Part shown: positions 1 to 14,100 of the stretch, piece after piece | How positions within the stretch are numbered: position 1 is the first letter of the stretch | Layout: each line of letters starts with the position of its first letter | NCBI GenBank assembly: GCA_020628095.1 | Contig: JAHDFP010000024.1 | Location: forward strand, 1 to 49,528 | Direction of reading: 5' to 3' | DNA from: Saprospiraceae bacterium | Lineage (GTDB): Bacteria > Bacteroidota > Bacteroidia > Chitinophagales > Saprospiraceae | DNA: 49,528 nt | The notes under the pieces: generated by a model | What the model was told of the DNA's origin: nothing | What the model saw: only the letters and a program-made list of their open reading frames with translations | Databases searched by the model: none | Translations under genes and position numbers: made by a program

Positions 1-3000
1 AGTATGGATCTGCACTGTCGTCCATCGTGATTCGGCTCTGACACGTGTGCGTATTGTCACAGGCATCTGTTGCTGTAAACGTGATCAATAAGCCCGCACC
101 GCCATTGCATGCTAGACTTGGCAAGCCATTTGGATAATTATTTGTAATCTCCACATCACTGCAGCCAAACGCATCTGTTGCCGTCGCACTATTCAACCAA
201 TTCAATATCAACTGGTCATTATTCTCATCGCCACATATTAATGCAATATCCGATGGACATACGACCGTCGGATCACTCGTGTCTTCTAATATGTAATCAC
301 TAAATGCCGTTGTCTCATTTCCACAGGCATCGGTCGCTGTGAATAAATAAGTCTCTGTATTCGTGCCGCCGCAATCACTGATCGTATTCCATAGGACTGC
401 ACTTACCGTTACCTCACCGCAGGTGTCATCGCCTGTTGCACTGTCTATCCATTGCTGTACTGTTGTCTCTATATCGCCACACTCTTCTGTCAAACTCGCT
501 GGCTCATCTAAATTAGGTGGGGTCGTGTCTTCTGTGATGACTTGTGCTGTTGTTGTGCTTTCGTTATCACACTGATCTGTTACCGTAAATATGTACGTCG
601 TACTTTCTGTATCGCCACAACCACTTAATACCGGTAAGGCTTCATAACTCCACTCTAATTCTGTACTGCACGCATCACTCGCCACAGCACCGCCATTACT
701 CTCTATCCAATCCGCTATCAATGCCGCATTGTTTGCATCTGAACATTCTAATATTAAATCCGCTGCCGCTAACTCGATCGTTGGATCTGTCGTGTCTTCG
801 ATTGTAATCTTTCTTTCACATTCAGTGACATTATCACACGCATCAGACGCCGTAAACGTCACTGTGTACTCGCCACTCAAGCCGCATGCCGCCTCAAACT
901 CATCATCGTAATCATTAACCAAAGTCACTGTCGAACAGCCATCTGATGCCATCGCAAAATCCAACCAATTCTCAATAATCACTTCATTTAACTCGTCCGC
1001 ACATTCTAAGGTAATATCCGCCGGACATGTTAACTCTGGTGCTGTTGTATCTTCTATTGTAAATACCGCCGATGTCGTGCTCGTATTTCCGCAATCATCC
1101 GTCGCCGTAAAGGTCACCTCTACTTCGCCTGTCTCTCCACAACCATCGGAGAAGCCTGCAAAGTCATTGCTCCATTCGACCTCATTACATATATCTGATG
1201 CGCTTGCGCCTCCGTTATTTTCTAACCATACCAATAAGGCATCTGTCCCATTTGATCCGCCGCTGCACTCGATCGTCTCATCTGATGCTTCTGTGTCTAT
1301 CACTGGAACTGTCGTATCTATAATTCTAAATGAGGATAGACATCTATGCGTATTACCAAAATTGTCTTCGGCTGTAAAACTGTAGATTAATGTGTACGTA
1401 TTTCCACAGCCGCTGATCGTATTATTTAGTTCGCTGGTGATGCTGATGTCTGTATCGCAATTATCGGTCGCCGTCACTTCTGCCAACCAATCTGATAATT
1501 CATCGTTATTCGCCATGCCATCGCATTCTACTACTTCACCTTCTGGACAGGTCACCACTGGATTTTCGCAATCTTCTACAATCACATCAAAACAACATTG
1601 ACTACTATTACCTGCATCATCCTCGATCGTATAACATACTCTACTTTCTCCTAAGTTAAACACCACACCATCATCTGCAATATCATTCTGTCCTGTTGCC
1701 GCTGAGGTCGCTACCGTCGCTCCTGTTACCGTATAAGTTACCGTGTAGCCTTCATCTGGACAATTCTCATTGTAAATCGATGAAACTCTGTCATCCGATT
1801 CCCATACACATGTGCCGGTATCCGTACACACGACCACATCATTACTCGGACACTCGATCGTCGGTATGTCGCTATCTTCTACTGTTATATCAAACTCACA
1901 CGTCGTCGTATTGCCACAATCATCCGTCGCTGTAAATAAAATCGTCGTCGTCCCGATTGGGAATGGCTGACCACTTGCTATGCCACTTGTCATCACTACA
2001 GTCACATCTTCGTCACAGTTGTCTAAGGCGATCGGTGTGCTGTATACTACATTGGTCTCGCATAGATCGACGTCTACATTGACCGTCATGTCTTGAGGAC
2101 AATTGCTGAAGTATGGATCTGCACTGTCGTCCATCGTGATTCGGCTCTGACACGTGTGCGTATTTTCACAGGCATCTGTTGCGGTAAACGTGATCAATAA
2201 GCCCGCACCGCCATTGCATGCCAGACTCGGTAAACCATTCGGATAATTATTTGTAATCTCTACATCACTGCAGCCAAATGCATCTGTTGCTGTCGCACTA
2301 TTCAACCAATTCAATATCAACTGGTCATTGTTCTCATCTCCACACACTAAAGCAATATCTGCCGGACATACGACCGTCGGATCACTCGTGTCTTCTAATA
2401 TATAATCACTAAATGCCGTTGTCTCATTTCCACAGGCATCGGTCGCCGTAAACAAGTACGTCTCTGTATTCGTGCCGCCGCAATCACTGATCGTATTCCA
2501 TAGTACTGCACTTACTGTTACTTCACCGCAGGTGTCATCGCCTGTTGCACTGTCTATCCATTGCTGTACGGTTGTCTCTATATCGCCACACTCTTCTGTC
2601 AAACTCGCTGGCTCATCTAAATTAGGTGGGGTCGTGTCTTCTGTGATGACTTGTGCTGTTGTTGTGCTTTCGTTATCACACTGATCTGTTACCGTAAATA
2701 TGTACGTCGTACTTTCTGTATCGCCACAACCACTTAATACCGGTAAGGCTTCATAACTCCACTCTAATTCTGTACTGCACGCATCACTCGCCACAGCACC
2801 GCCATTACTCTCTATCCAATCCGCTATCAATGCCGCATTGTTTGCATCTGAACATTCTAATATTAAATCCGCTGCCGCTAACTCGATCGTTGGATCTGTC
2901 GTGTCTTCGATTGTTATCGTTCTTTCACATTCAGTGACATTATCACATGCATCTGTCGCCGTAAACGTCACCGTGTACTCGCCACTTAATCCGCATGCCG

Positions 3001-5166
3001 CCTCAAACTCATCATCGTAATCATTGACCAAACTCACTGTCGAACAGCCGTCTGATGCCATCGCAAAATCCAACCAATTCTCAATAATCACTTCATTTAA
3101 CTCATCCGCACATTCTAAGGTAATATCTGCCGGACAGGTTAGCTCTGGTGCTGTCGTATCTTCGATTGTAAATACCGCCGATGTCGTGCTCGTATTACCG
3201 CAATCATCCGTCGCCGTAAAGATCACCTCTATTTCACCTGTCTCTCCACAACCATCTGAGAAGCCTGCAAAGTCATTGCTCCATTCGACTTCATTACATA
3301 TATCTGATGCGCTTGCGCCTCCGTTATTTTCTAACCATACCAATAAGGCATCTGTCCCATTTGATCCGCCGCTGCACTCGATCGTCTCATCTGATGCTTC
3401 TGTATCTATCACTGGATCTGTCGTATCTATAATTCTAAAAGAGGATAGACATCTATGCGTATTGCCAAAGTTGTCTTCGGCTGTAAAACTGTAAAGTAAC
3501 GTATACGTATTGCCACAGCCACTGATCGTATTATTTAGTTCACTTGTGATGCTGATGTCTGTGTCGCAATTATCGGTCGCTGTCACTTCTGCCAACCAAT
3601 CTGATAAATCATCATTATTCGCCATACCATCGCATTCTACTACTTCGCCCTCTGGACAGGTCACCACTGGATTTTCGCAATCCTCTACAATCACATCAAA
3701 ACAACATTGACTACTATTGCCTGCATCATCCTCGATCGTATAACACACTCTACTCTCACCCAAGTTAAACACTACTCCATCATCGGCAATATCATTCTGT
3801 CCTGTCGCCGCTGAGGTCGCTACCGTCGCACCTGTTACCGCATAAGTTACCGTGTAACCTTCATCTGGACAATTCTCATTATAAATCGATGATACTCTGT
3901 CATCCGATTCCCATACACATGTGCCGGTATCCGTACACACGACCACATCATTACTCGGACACTCGATCGTCGGTATGTCGCTATCTTCTACTGTTATATC
4001 AAACTCACACGTCGTCGTATTGCCACAATCATCCGTCGCTGTAAATAAAATCGTCGTCGTCCCGATTGGGAATGGCTGACCACTTGCTATGCCACTTGTC
4101 ATCACTACAGTCACATCTTCGTCACAGTTGTCTAAGGCGATCGGTGTGCTGTATACTACATTGGTCTCGCATAGATCGACGTCTACATTGACCGTCATGT
4201 CTTGAGGACAATTGCTGAAGTATGGATCTGCACTGTCGTCCATCGTGATTCGGCTCTGACACGTGTGCGTATTGTCACAGGCATCTGTTGCTGTAAACGT
4301 GATCAATAAGCCTGCGCCACCATTGCATGCTAGACTCGGTAAACCATTCGGATAATTATTACTGATCTCGACTTCACTGCAGCCAAATGCATCTGTCGCT
4401 GTCGCACTATTCAGCCAATTCAATATCAACTGGTCATTGTTCTCATCTCCACATATTAATGCTATATCCGATGGACACACAACCGTCGGATCACTCGTGT
4501 CTTCTAATATATAATCACTAAATGCCGTTGTCTCATTTCCACAGGCATCGGTCGCCGTAAACAAGTACGTCTCTGTATTCGTGCCGCCGCAATCACTGAT
4601 CGTATTCCATAGTACTGCACTTACTGTTACTTCACCGCAGGTGTCATCGCCTGTTGCACTGTCTATCCATTGCTGTACGGTTGTCTCTATATCGCCACAC
4701 TCTTCTGTCAAACTCGCTGGCTCATCTAAATTAGGTGGGGTCGTGTCTTCTGTGATGACTTGTGCTGTTGTTGTGCTTTCGTTATCACACTGATCTGTTA
4801 CCGTAAATATGTACGTCGTACTTTCTGTATCGCCACAACCACTTAATACCGGTAAGGCTTCATAACTCCACTCTAATTCTGTACTGCACGCATCACTCGC
4901 CACAGCACCGCCATTACTCTCTATCCAATCCGCTATCAATGCCGCATTGTTTGCATCTGAACATTCTAATATTAAATCCGCTGCCGCTAACTCGATCGTT
5001 GGATCTGTCGTGTCTTCGATTGTTATCGTTCTTTCACAATCTGTTACATTATCACAAGCATCGGTCGCTGTAAACGCCACCGTGTACTCGCCACTTAAGC
5101 CGCATGCCGCCTCAAACTCATCATCGTAATCATTCACCAAACTCACTGTCGAACAGCCGTCTGATG
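1..5166. repeat. Near-identical 2109-bp tandem repeat inside the adhesin gene (about 2.45 copies visible)
   Basis: The sequence starting at 1 recurs at 2110 and 4219, a period of exactly 2109 bp (703 codons), so the reading frame is kept. The copies differ by scattered, mostly third-position changes. Near-identity stops abruptly at about 5166, where copy three leaves the pattern. The left end is cut by the window, so the true copy number is unknown. Each unit encodes eight HYR-like domains. Confidence 0.95.
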
Positions 5167-8100
5167 CAGAAGCCGTTAATAGCCAGCTTCCTATAATTTC
5201 TTCATTCAATGGGTCAGAGCATTCTAGTGTAATATTGGCAGGGCATGTTAGCTCAGGTGCTGTTGTATCCTCGATAATGAATCTCTTAGCGATTCGATTA
5301 CTTCTATTGCCACAATCATCTGTTACCCAGAATAAAACTTGATAATACCCTAAATCATCATCACAAGGATCAATTGTTACAAATTGCGTATCCTCAAAAT
5401 TATTATCCCATGTAAAACCATTACAAAATTCGTCTACATCGGAATCAGGAATATTTCCATTACTACCTAACCATGCCAGGAGCTGATCTTGGTTACCTAC
5501 TCCATCGCACTCTACAGTTACATCAGGAGCTACTGTGGTGATGACCGGCGCCGTATTATCTTGTACTTCGAAAGACCTTATACACGTCGTTGTATTACCA
5601 GCGTCATCTGTTGCGGTAAATAAATATTCTACCGTGCTTGTATTACCACAACCACTGATTGTATTCCAAACATCAAAGGTCATATCCACCAATGCATCAC
5701 AGTTATCAGTGGCTACTGCGGAATTAAGCCAAGTATTTAATTGTATGGCATTCGTCGCAGCACATTCTACAATTAAATCTGCAGAACATGAAAGATTAGG
5801 TGCTTCGCAATCCGTAATAATTACATCAAAACAACAACTGCTGCTATTACCAGCTTCGTCAGTAATGGTGTAGCATACCCTACTGCGACCTATTGCAAAA
5901 ATTATATCATCTGCATCTACGTCATGATATCCGACCAATGGACTACTTACATTTGTCGCACCCGTAATCGTATAACTGAGATCAAAACCCTCATCTGGAC
6001 AATTTTCTGAAAATACTGGACTCACGGAATCTGAAGCTCTCCATCCGCATGTGCCAGGATCGACACACTTCTCTACATCGACTGATGGACAACTGATGGA
6101 TGGTATATCAGAATCTAACACCGTAATATCAAATTGGCAAGTCGCTGTATTACCACAATCATCAGTAGCTGTAAACAAGATGGTCGTAGTCCCCAAATCA
6201 AAAATATCTCCACTCGCAATACCAGATGTCATAACCACATCAACATCTTCATCACAATTATCAAATGCTAACGGTGTACTGTACACTACATTACTTTCAC
6301 ACAAGTCTACATCTACATTTACCGTAATATCAGTTGGACAATTTTCAAACCTCGGTGCATCCTCATCGATCATGGTGATTGTCGAAGCGCAAGAACTGGT
6401 ATTGCCACAATCATCTGTTGCCGTGAAGGTTACACTTGTAGTCATTGTTGTCCCACAAGAAAGATCCGGCAATTCGCTAGGAATGTTGTTTGTTATTATG
6501 ACATCACTACAAACGTCTGTTGAGGTTCCCGTCTGAAGCCAATTTAAAATCATCAGGTCGTTACTCTCATCACCACAGATTAACTCTAAGGCTTCTGGAC
6601 AGGTAATAACAGGATCTACCGAATCTTCAATTGTAAAGGAAGCTAGACCTGTGGTTACATTTCCACATTCGTCAGTAGCCGTGAATAGGTGTACTTCCGT
6701 ATCAGAACCTCCACAACCCGAAATCGTATTGTATAATTCAGAGTCTAAAGTCACATCTCCACAATCATCAGAACCACTTACAGATTCTAACCAATCGCTC
6801 AATTGCGTAAGATTACCAGCACCGTCGCATTCTACCGTCAGGTCATTAGGCACATCTATTTCTGGTACTGTTGTATCCTCGGTAATGACAGATGACGTTG
6901 CTGTATTGGTATTACCACATTCATCAGTGATAGTCCAAGTATATATCACAGTGCCCGTATCTCCACAGCCCGCAATTGGTTCTCCTGATGTGACTGACCA
7001 AGTAACATCACCACAATTATCAGAGGCTACACCGCCCCCATTATTTTTAATCCAATTATTTATCATTGAACTTGCATCATCTGACGCACATTCTATAGTT
7101 ATATCTTGAGGGTCAACCTCGAAGACCGGAATCGTTCGGTCTAATATACTAATCGTCGAACTACATCTCGCTAGATTTCTACAATCATCGACAGTAGTAA
7201 AAGTAATAGTGTATACCCCTGCGTCTCCACAAGTTGCAGCAAAAGTATTCGGATATGTATTCGCAATTGTCAGTTCGGAACAAGCATCCGTTGCAGAAGC
7301 CGTCTCTAGCCAATTCGTTATAACAGCATCGTTTGTGTCATTTCCACATTCCAAAGTAATATCTGCAGGACAGCTGATTATAGGATTTGTATTATCAGGT
7401 GCCGAAAACTGTGCTCGGGAAGAAGATGAATTACCGCATTCATCAGTAACAATAAAATCTACTATGAATGTCGGGAATCCAGAACAGTTTGGTGTTTCGC
7501 TAACTACGTTATGAGTCCATGATGTTCCACTACATACATCTGTTGCTGTTGCCCCACCATTATTGTTTAGCCAATTGATATAGTCTTCTGGCGCGTCCTC
7601 ACAATTTGACACCATATTAGAAGCAGGTGTGACAACCGGGTTGGTTGTATCTTCTATTGTGAATGACGCTCTACAATAATCACTATTACCAGCATCATCC
7701 TCTGCAATGAACTGATAAACAAAAGTCTCACCACCTCCACACATAGAAATTGTATTATCTAAATCTTGAGATGTCATCAAAGTATTATCACAGTTATCAG
7801 ATGATGAAGAAGTCCCCAACCAAGAGTTCAACTGAGTGGTATTACCAGATCCGTCACATTCGACAGTCATATCCGCTGGGCAAGTAACTTGTGGACTTTC
7901 ACAATCATTCACTATGACATTAAAACAACAAGAAGACGTATTGCCAGAGGCATCTGAAATCGTATAACACACAGTACTAACACCCAAATTAAAAGTCGTG
8001 CCACTTGCATCATTCGTTCCTGTTCCACTCGTCTGACCTGTAATGGCATAGTTGATCGTAAAACCTGGACAGTTTTCGACCCCCAGAGAAGGTCCAATAT

Positions 8101-11100
8101 CAGCGGACTCCCATGTGCATACTCCTGAGTCAGTACAGGCAATAATATCACTGCTTGGGCAAAGGATTATTGGATCATCTGAGTCTATCACCGTAATATC
8201 AAATTGACAAGTTTGAGTATTACCACAGTCATCTGTTGCTGTATAAGTTATCGTACTTGTACCTACTGGGAATGTACTACCCGAAGTAGGACCACCTGTT
8301 TGTATGGCAGTCACGTCACAGTTATCCATTGGTATAGGATCAGAAAATATTGGATTACTTCCACATAAATCCACATCTACATTGATCGTCATATCCTCTG
8401 GGCAATTGACGAAATCAGGAGATGAATTATCATCTAAAGTGATGCGCGAATTGCAAGTCTCCGTATTACCACAATCATCTGTTGCAGTAAATGTCACGAC
8501 TTTTACACCACCACAATTAGCTGGAAGGACTCCATCAAAATTATTAGTGAATGTAACTTCTCCACAATCGTCCATACCCGTCGCGGATGTCAGCCATTCA
8601 GCAATAAATAACGGGTTGTCGTCAACACCACAAAATAGATTTAAAGTAGACGGACAGGTTATAGACGGATCGGTAGAGTCCACTATAGTATAAGATGCTA
8701 AAGCTGATGCCTGGTTACCGCATGCATCCGTTGCTGTAAATTGATACACTTCTGTATTTGTATCACCGCATCCAGATATTGTATTGAATAGTATGGCTTC
8801 AAAAGTAAATCCATCTGTACCACAATTGTCCGTGGCACTCGCCCCATCTTGCCAATCACTAAGACTCGTCGCTGCAGCATCTGCACATTCTACTGTAATA
8901 TCAGTCGGAGGAATAACTTGCGGTACTGTAGTATCCTCAAATACATATAGTGCCGTTGCTGAGGTTGAATTACCACAATCATCAGTTACAGTAAAAGTAT
9001 AAATGATACTCTCAGAATCTCCACATCCTTCTTCCGCATCTCCTTCTGTAACATTCCAAGTCAAATTATCATCGCACTGATCGCTAGCCATTGCACCACC
9101 GTTATTTTTTATCCAGGCAGAAGGATCCGCGTCCGCATCACCGCATTCGACAATGAGGTCTTGTGGCTTCATAAGAAATTCTGGCGGAAGTGAATCTTCT
9201 ATAGTAATCCTTGCATTACATCGTACAAAATTATCACAATCATCAGTCGCAGTAAACGTCACCAAGTTATTACCCGTCGTCCCACAATCAGCAGTAAATC
9301 GTCCAGGATAATTATTTGTGATTACCGGATCAGTGCAATTGTCCGTAGCTACAGCGGATTGTAACCATAATTCTATCACGGCATCATTAAGGACATCGTC
9401 GCATTCTAATGTAATATCAGTAGGACAAGTAATCATTGGGTTCTCGGTATCATCCACCATAAAATCAGCGGATGTTGTCGAAGTATTGCCACATTCGTCA
9501 GTTGCTGTAAAAGTTACAGAAAGAGAGGTCACCCCTGAGCACCCCGTCATCGCGGCCCCATTGAAGTCATTAGTCCATGTTACCGCGCCACAATTATCTG
9601 TAGCTACCGCACCTCCATTATTATTAAGCCAATCTAGTAAGTCTGCATTGGCCTCTGCACAATTACTGTCTCCATCAGATGCAGCAGTAGTAATCGCAGG
9701 AGGAGTATTATCAATGCTTGTATAATTAGCAAAACACTGAGAATCATTGCCAAAATTATCCGTGGCTATAAATTGATAAACTTGTGTATTAGTAGAACCA
9801 CAATTACTTATGGTATTGAATAATATCTTTTGAATGTCAATATTGGTATCACAATTATCCGTCGCGGTGGCATTAAAAGATGCAGGTGCTGAAGACCCAC
9901 AGACTGCATTTGTGACATTTGCTGGACAAGAAATTACTGGGTCTTCGCAGTCAGACACAATTACATCAAAACAACAACTGGATGTATTACCTGCAGCATC
10001 GGTCATATAATAACAGACTTGGCTTGTGCCTAGATTAAATGTACGATTGGCCGCCGTACCCGTTCTTCTTGTCAATGTCGTCGCACCTGTAATCTCCACT
10101 TGTGTCACTACATTAGGACAATTATCCATACCCATTGGAAGCACAGAATTATCAGACCTCCAAGTACAGATTCCATCACCAGTACAAACTTCCACATTAG
10201 ACGGACAACTAATCTCTGGCGTATCAGAATCTACTACTGTAATATTAAAATCACATCTCCCTAATCGATTACAATTATCTCTTACATCAAATCGTATCAG
10301 CGTCGTTCCAAGGGGAAAAGTAGAACCTGACGCGGGTCCCAAAGTCTGGACAGGCACAATGCCTGGCGAACATTGATCATAAGCGACAGGAGTAGAAAAG
10401 ACCACATTGGCATCACAATTATCCACATCGACATTAACCGTCATATCAGAAGGACAATTAAGAAAAACTGGATTAATCCTATCCAGTAATCTCAATCTTC
10501 TATTAAAACTGCGTGAATTACCACATTCGTCCTCGACAGTTATGGCTATCCAGTTAGACGCATTACATGTTTCTAAAAGACTGCCATCCCAGTCATTGGT
10601 AACGTATGTCGTACCCCCGCAAGCATCAGTAATAGCATCTTCTATCGCGTCCAACCATTCTTGTATCTGTGTATTATTATCAGGATCACCACACTCTACA
10701 TCAAGATGTCCAGGCAACCCTACCCAAGTCGGCGCAACAATATCCTGTTCTGTAAAACTGAAATAGTCTATTGTGGTATTTCCACATTCGTCTGTTGCTG
10801 TAAATTCGTAGACTTCAGTATAGGTCTCACCACATCCTGATATACTATTATATAATCTATACTCGACGTCAATATCTGCGGCTACAGTACAGAGATCAGA
10901 TACACTTCCATAATTAGTCAGATAACTGGCTAGATTTGCATCATTAGTCGTTGCACAATTAAGAGTAATATCTGCGCGAAGATTAAGGACTGGAGGGGTA
11001 TTATCTACAACAGTTGCTGTCGCTGTTGCGGTAGATGTATTACCACAATCATCTCTTATTGTAAAAGTATATAATCTTTCGTAAGTGTATCCGCATAATT

Positions 11101-14100
11101 CTGTAGTAGATGTCAGAGCACTACTCCAGGTCACAGTCGCATCACAATCATCTGTTGCCATACCGTTACCATTAGCTGCTAACCAGGCGTTGATTGCTGC
11201 TGTGGCTCCATTTGCATTGACACATTCAAATTCTGCATCCTGTGGCTTCATCATAAACTCAGGAGGCGTTGTGTCAAGATGTGTAATCCGCGAGGTACAA
11301 GTAGAGCGATTATCGCACTCATCTTCTGCAGTAAATGTAATGGTTCTAACACCACCACATTCGTTAGGATTGAGTGTGGAAAAATTATTAGTCACAGTAT
11401 GATCCGTACAAGCATCTATTGCTGTTGCGTTATCTAACCAATTGGTTATTATGGCATTATTATTAGGGTCACCGCACTCTACCGTTATGTCATTAGGACA
11501 TGTGATCACAGGAGGCGTGGTATCATCTATGGTAATAGTTGCTGTACAGGTAGAAGTATTTCCACATTCATCTGTAGCTGTAAATGTCACGACTTGACTT
11601 CCTTTACCTCCCATCATAAGCATTGCAGGACGTGTCTCTGATTTATTGACTATATCCAATATGTAATAAAAGTCTTTTGGGCCTTGCACACTTTGTTTAC
11701 CTGACGATTTCATCTTTTCTATACCTGAAGAACTACCATCAGATGTAAAAGAATAACCATTGGGGTCAAAATTATCTTCTATGCTTATAACGTCTCCTTC
11801 ATTATCCGTGGCAGTTACAGAGCTGAGCCAATCATTTATTGCGGCACTATTAAAAGAGTCATCACACTCCAAATTTAAGTCATCAGGACAGTTAATATCC
11901 GGTGGCATATTTTCTATTAATACGTTAATGGTACACATATCCGTATTACCCAAAACGTCTTCGACTATCACAGTCACAGTCCGCACCATGTTAGCGTCGC
12001 TGCAATCAAATGTACCACAGCCCATACAAGTCTCCGTATAGCTATCTGGACATGGATATGTGACAGTGTAAGGCAGATCTGACAACTCTATAGATGCCAT
12101 CGTACCATCCATAGATACTGTTGCATTGGTAGGACAGTTCAGCATCGGTGTTTCGTCAGATTCTATTTCGTTATCTATGATCTGCTCGCAATTATCTTTA
12201 TCGGTAATAGTCACGGTATACATACCAACGCCTAATCCAGAAAGATCCTGAGATGTTGCGCCCGTTGACCACAGATATGTATATGGTGCTCCATTGGCAT
12301 CAACTGTCACATCGATCATACCGTCTGTACTCGATGGACAAGACGCATGTGTGATTGTGACGCTATTAGTATTACGGCAACATGTTGGCTGAGCGTTACC
12401 ACAGCTTATTCTTACGGGCTCCGTTATAGACCCAAAAGAATTATATACTGGTGCCGCTAAAGAACCACTTACCCAACTAATACCATTGATACCGGAAGAA
12501 AAATTAGCATAAAAATCAAAGGTCGTATTACAACCTACGTTACCTATTAATGCGCCATCTGTGCAGCAAGGTGCCCATCCCCAGTTAGCCGTAACTGTGG
12601 GGAAGATACCTGTAATCTCTCCTGGATCATCTGAAAAATCCAGAGTGGATGTTGTAGGTAAGCAGAAAAAATCAATAGTACCTCTACCTCCTGTCGGATC
12701 ACGCGCATCATCCAAAATAATGAACAGAGAAATCTCACCTGTCAACGTATTTTCATATAGAAAAAGGACAACCTCTTCTGCAAGCTCTAATCCAGTATTA
12801 GCAGATGCACCATTAGGAGTACCATAGGCGTAAAATGCCACATCATCTTGCGCATTCTGTAGGGTATTAATAGAAAATGTCTGTGACCCCTGCGTGACTG
12901 TACAATTACAGTCCATCATCTTTTGCTGGAATACATATTTATCCTCAGCCTTAGGATTATCATCAAACATTTCCATAGTCCTCACCGCAACATCCTGAGT
13001 ACTTTTTGATACTTCAGAAATTATTTCTGGTGATCCACTTTTTGATGGAACAACGGCAATGAACTCGACATTAGAGTCATCAACAAATTTCACTCTATCT
13101 GAAATCAAAAATCCATCATCGACAAATTTGTCCTCTATGATACGGCGACCAGATTCGTTCCTTATAATATGAGTCGTTGTGTTAGTCTTTTGATTTCTTT
13201 CAAAATCCAAAATAACAGACTCTCCATAAGTCTGATTACCCTCTAGGTAAAGTGGGAAAGGTTTCCCCCCTTCAACTAATCTAATTATCTGCGAATTGAC
13301 ATTTCCACTCTCTGTATATCCGACTGTTACTTTATAATTTGATTCTTCGCCCTCTATAATTAGATGATTCTTTGAGCTACTATTTTTTATTTTGGATATA
13401 ACCCTATATCCTCGTTCAGCATCTGGAATATATAATTCACCATTTCTAGCCACCGATGTGAATACTTCTTCTGGTGTAAATTTGGTTTCGACACATCCCC
13501 CATATTGCAAAGAAATTTCAGAGTTTTTCAATGCAGGCAATTCAGCGACCTTTAACCATATTGCAGCATGTTTATCGTTATATCCTTCTATCCAATAAGG
13601 CAACACTCTTCCCCCAGCATCTAAAAAAAGTAAATCTGAAAAATCAGGAGCCATGCCCTCTTGATACATCAGATTTAACTGTATCTGATAGTCGAAAAGA
13701 TTATCAGATTGCTTATTATATAAGGTGATTTTCTTGGAATATTGACATTTGGTCATCTCTGATAGCAATTGACCAGAAGATAGTAAGCTATGGCTTAGAT
13801 GCCCCGTGCTTATTCTAGGGTTTCTGGATAAATCAAAATAATCCAACTGATTCTCGGTATCAATAAAAACAAAACCATTAGGATCAAAATTGTTATCCAA
13901 AGACTGCACGCCGCACACATCTGTGGCGGTAAAACTATCGAGCCACTCATTAATAATAGAGCTATTATTAGGGTCACCACATTCCAATGTAATATTGGAT
14001 GGACAACTTGTCGTAGGCCCGTTGCTATCCTCTACGGTCACCACAAAGGAGCACGTAGATGTCGTGTTATTATTATCGGTCGCCGAATATACGACCGTAG

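Noticed and set aside
1-5166. A CRISPR-like or satellite array
   Set aside because: The period is 2109 bp, in frame and coding, with no short repeat/spacer pattern.
363-11402. Many plus-strand open frames of 60-250 codons across the adhesin array
   Set aside because: They are the reverse frames of the adhesin repeat, occur in each copy at the same position and have Ser/Val-rich, low-information sequences without starts or domains typical of genes.
11700-13900. The 2.1-kb stretch between the two interrupted HYR domains as one more super-repeat unit
   Set aside because: Its length is close to 2109 bp but its content (DUF2341-like, SprB) is not the eight-domain unit, so the similarity in size is probably chance.
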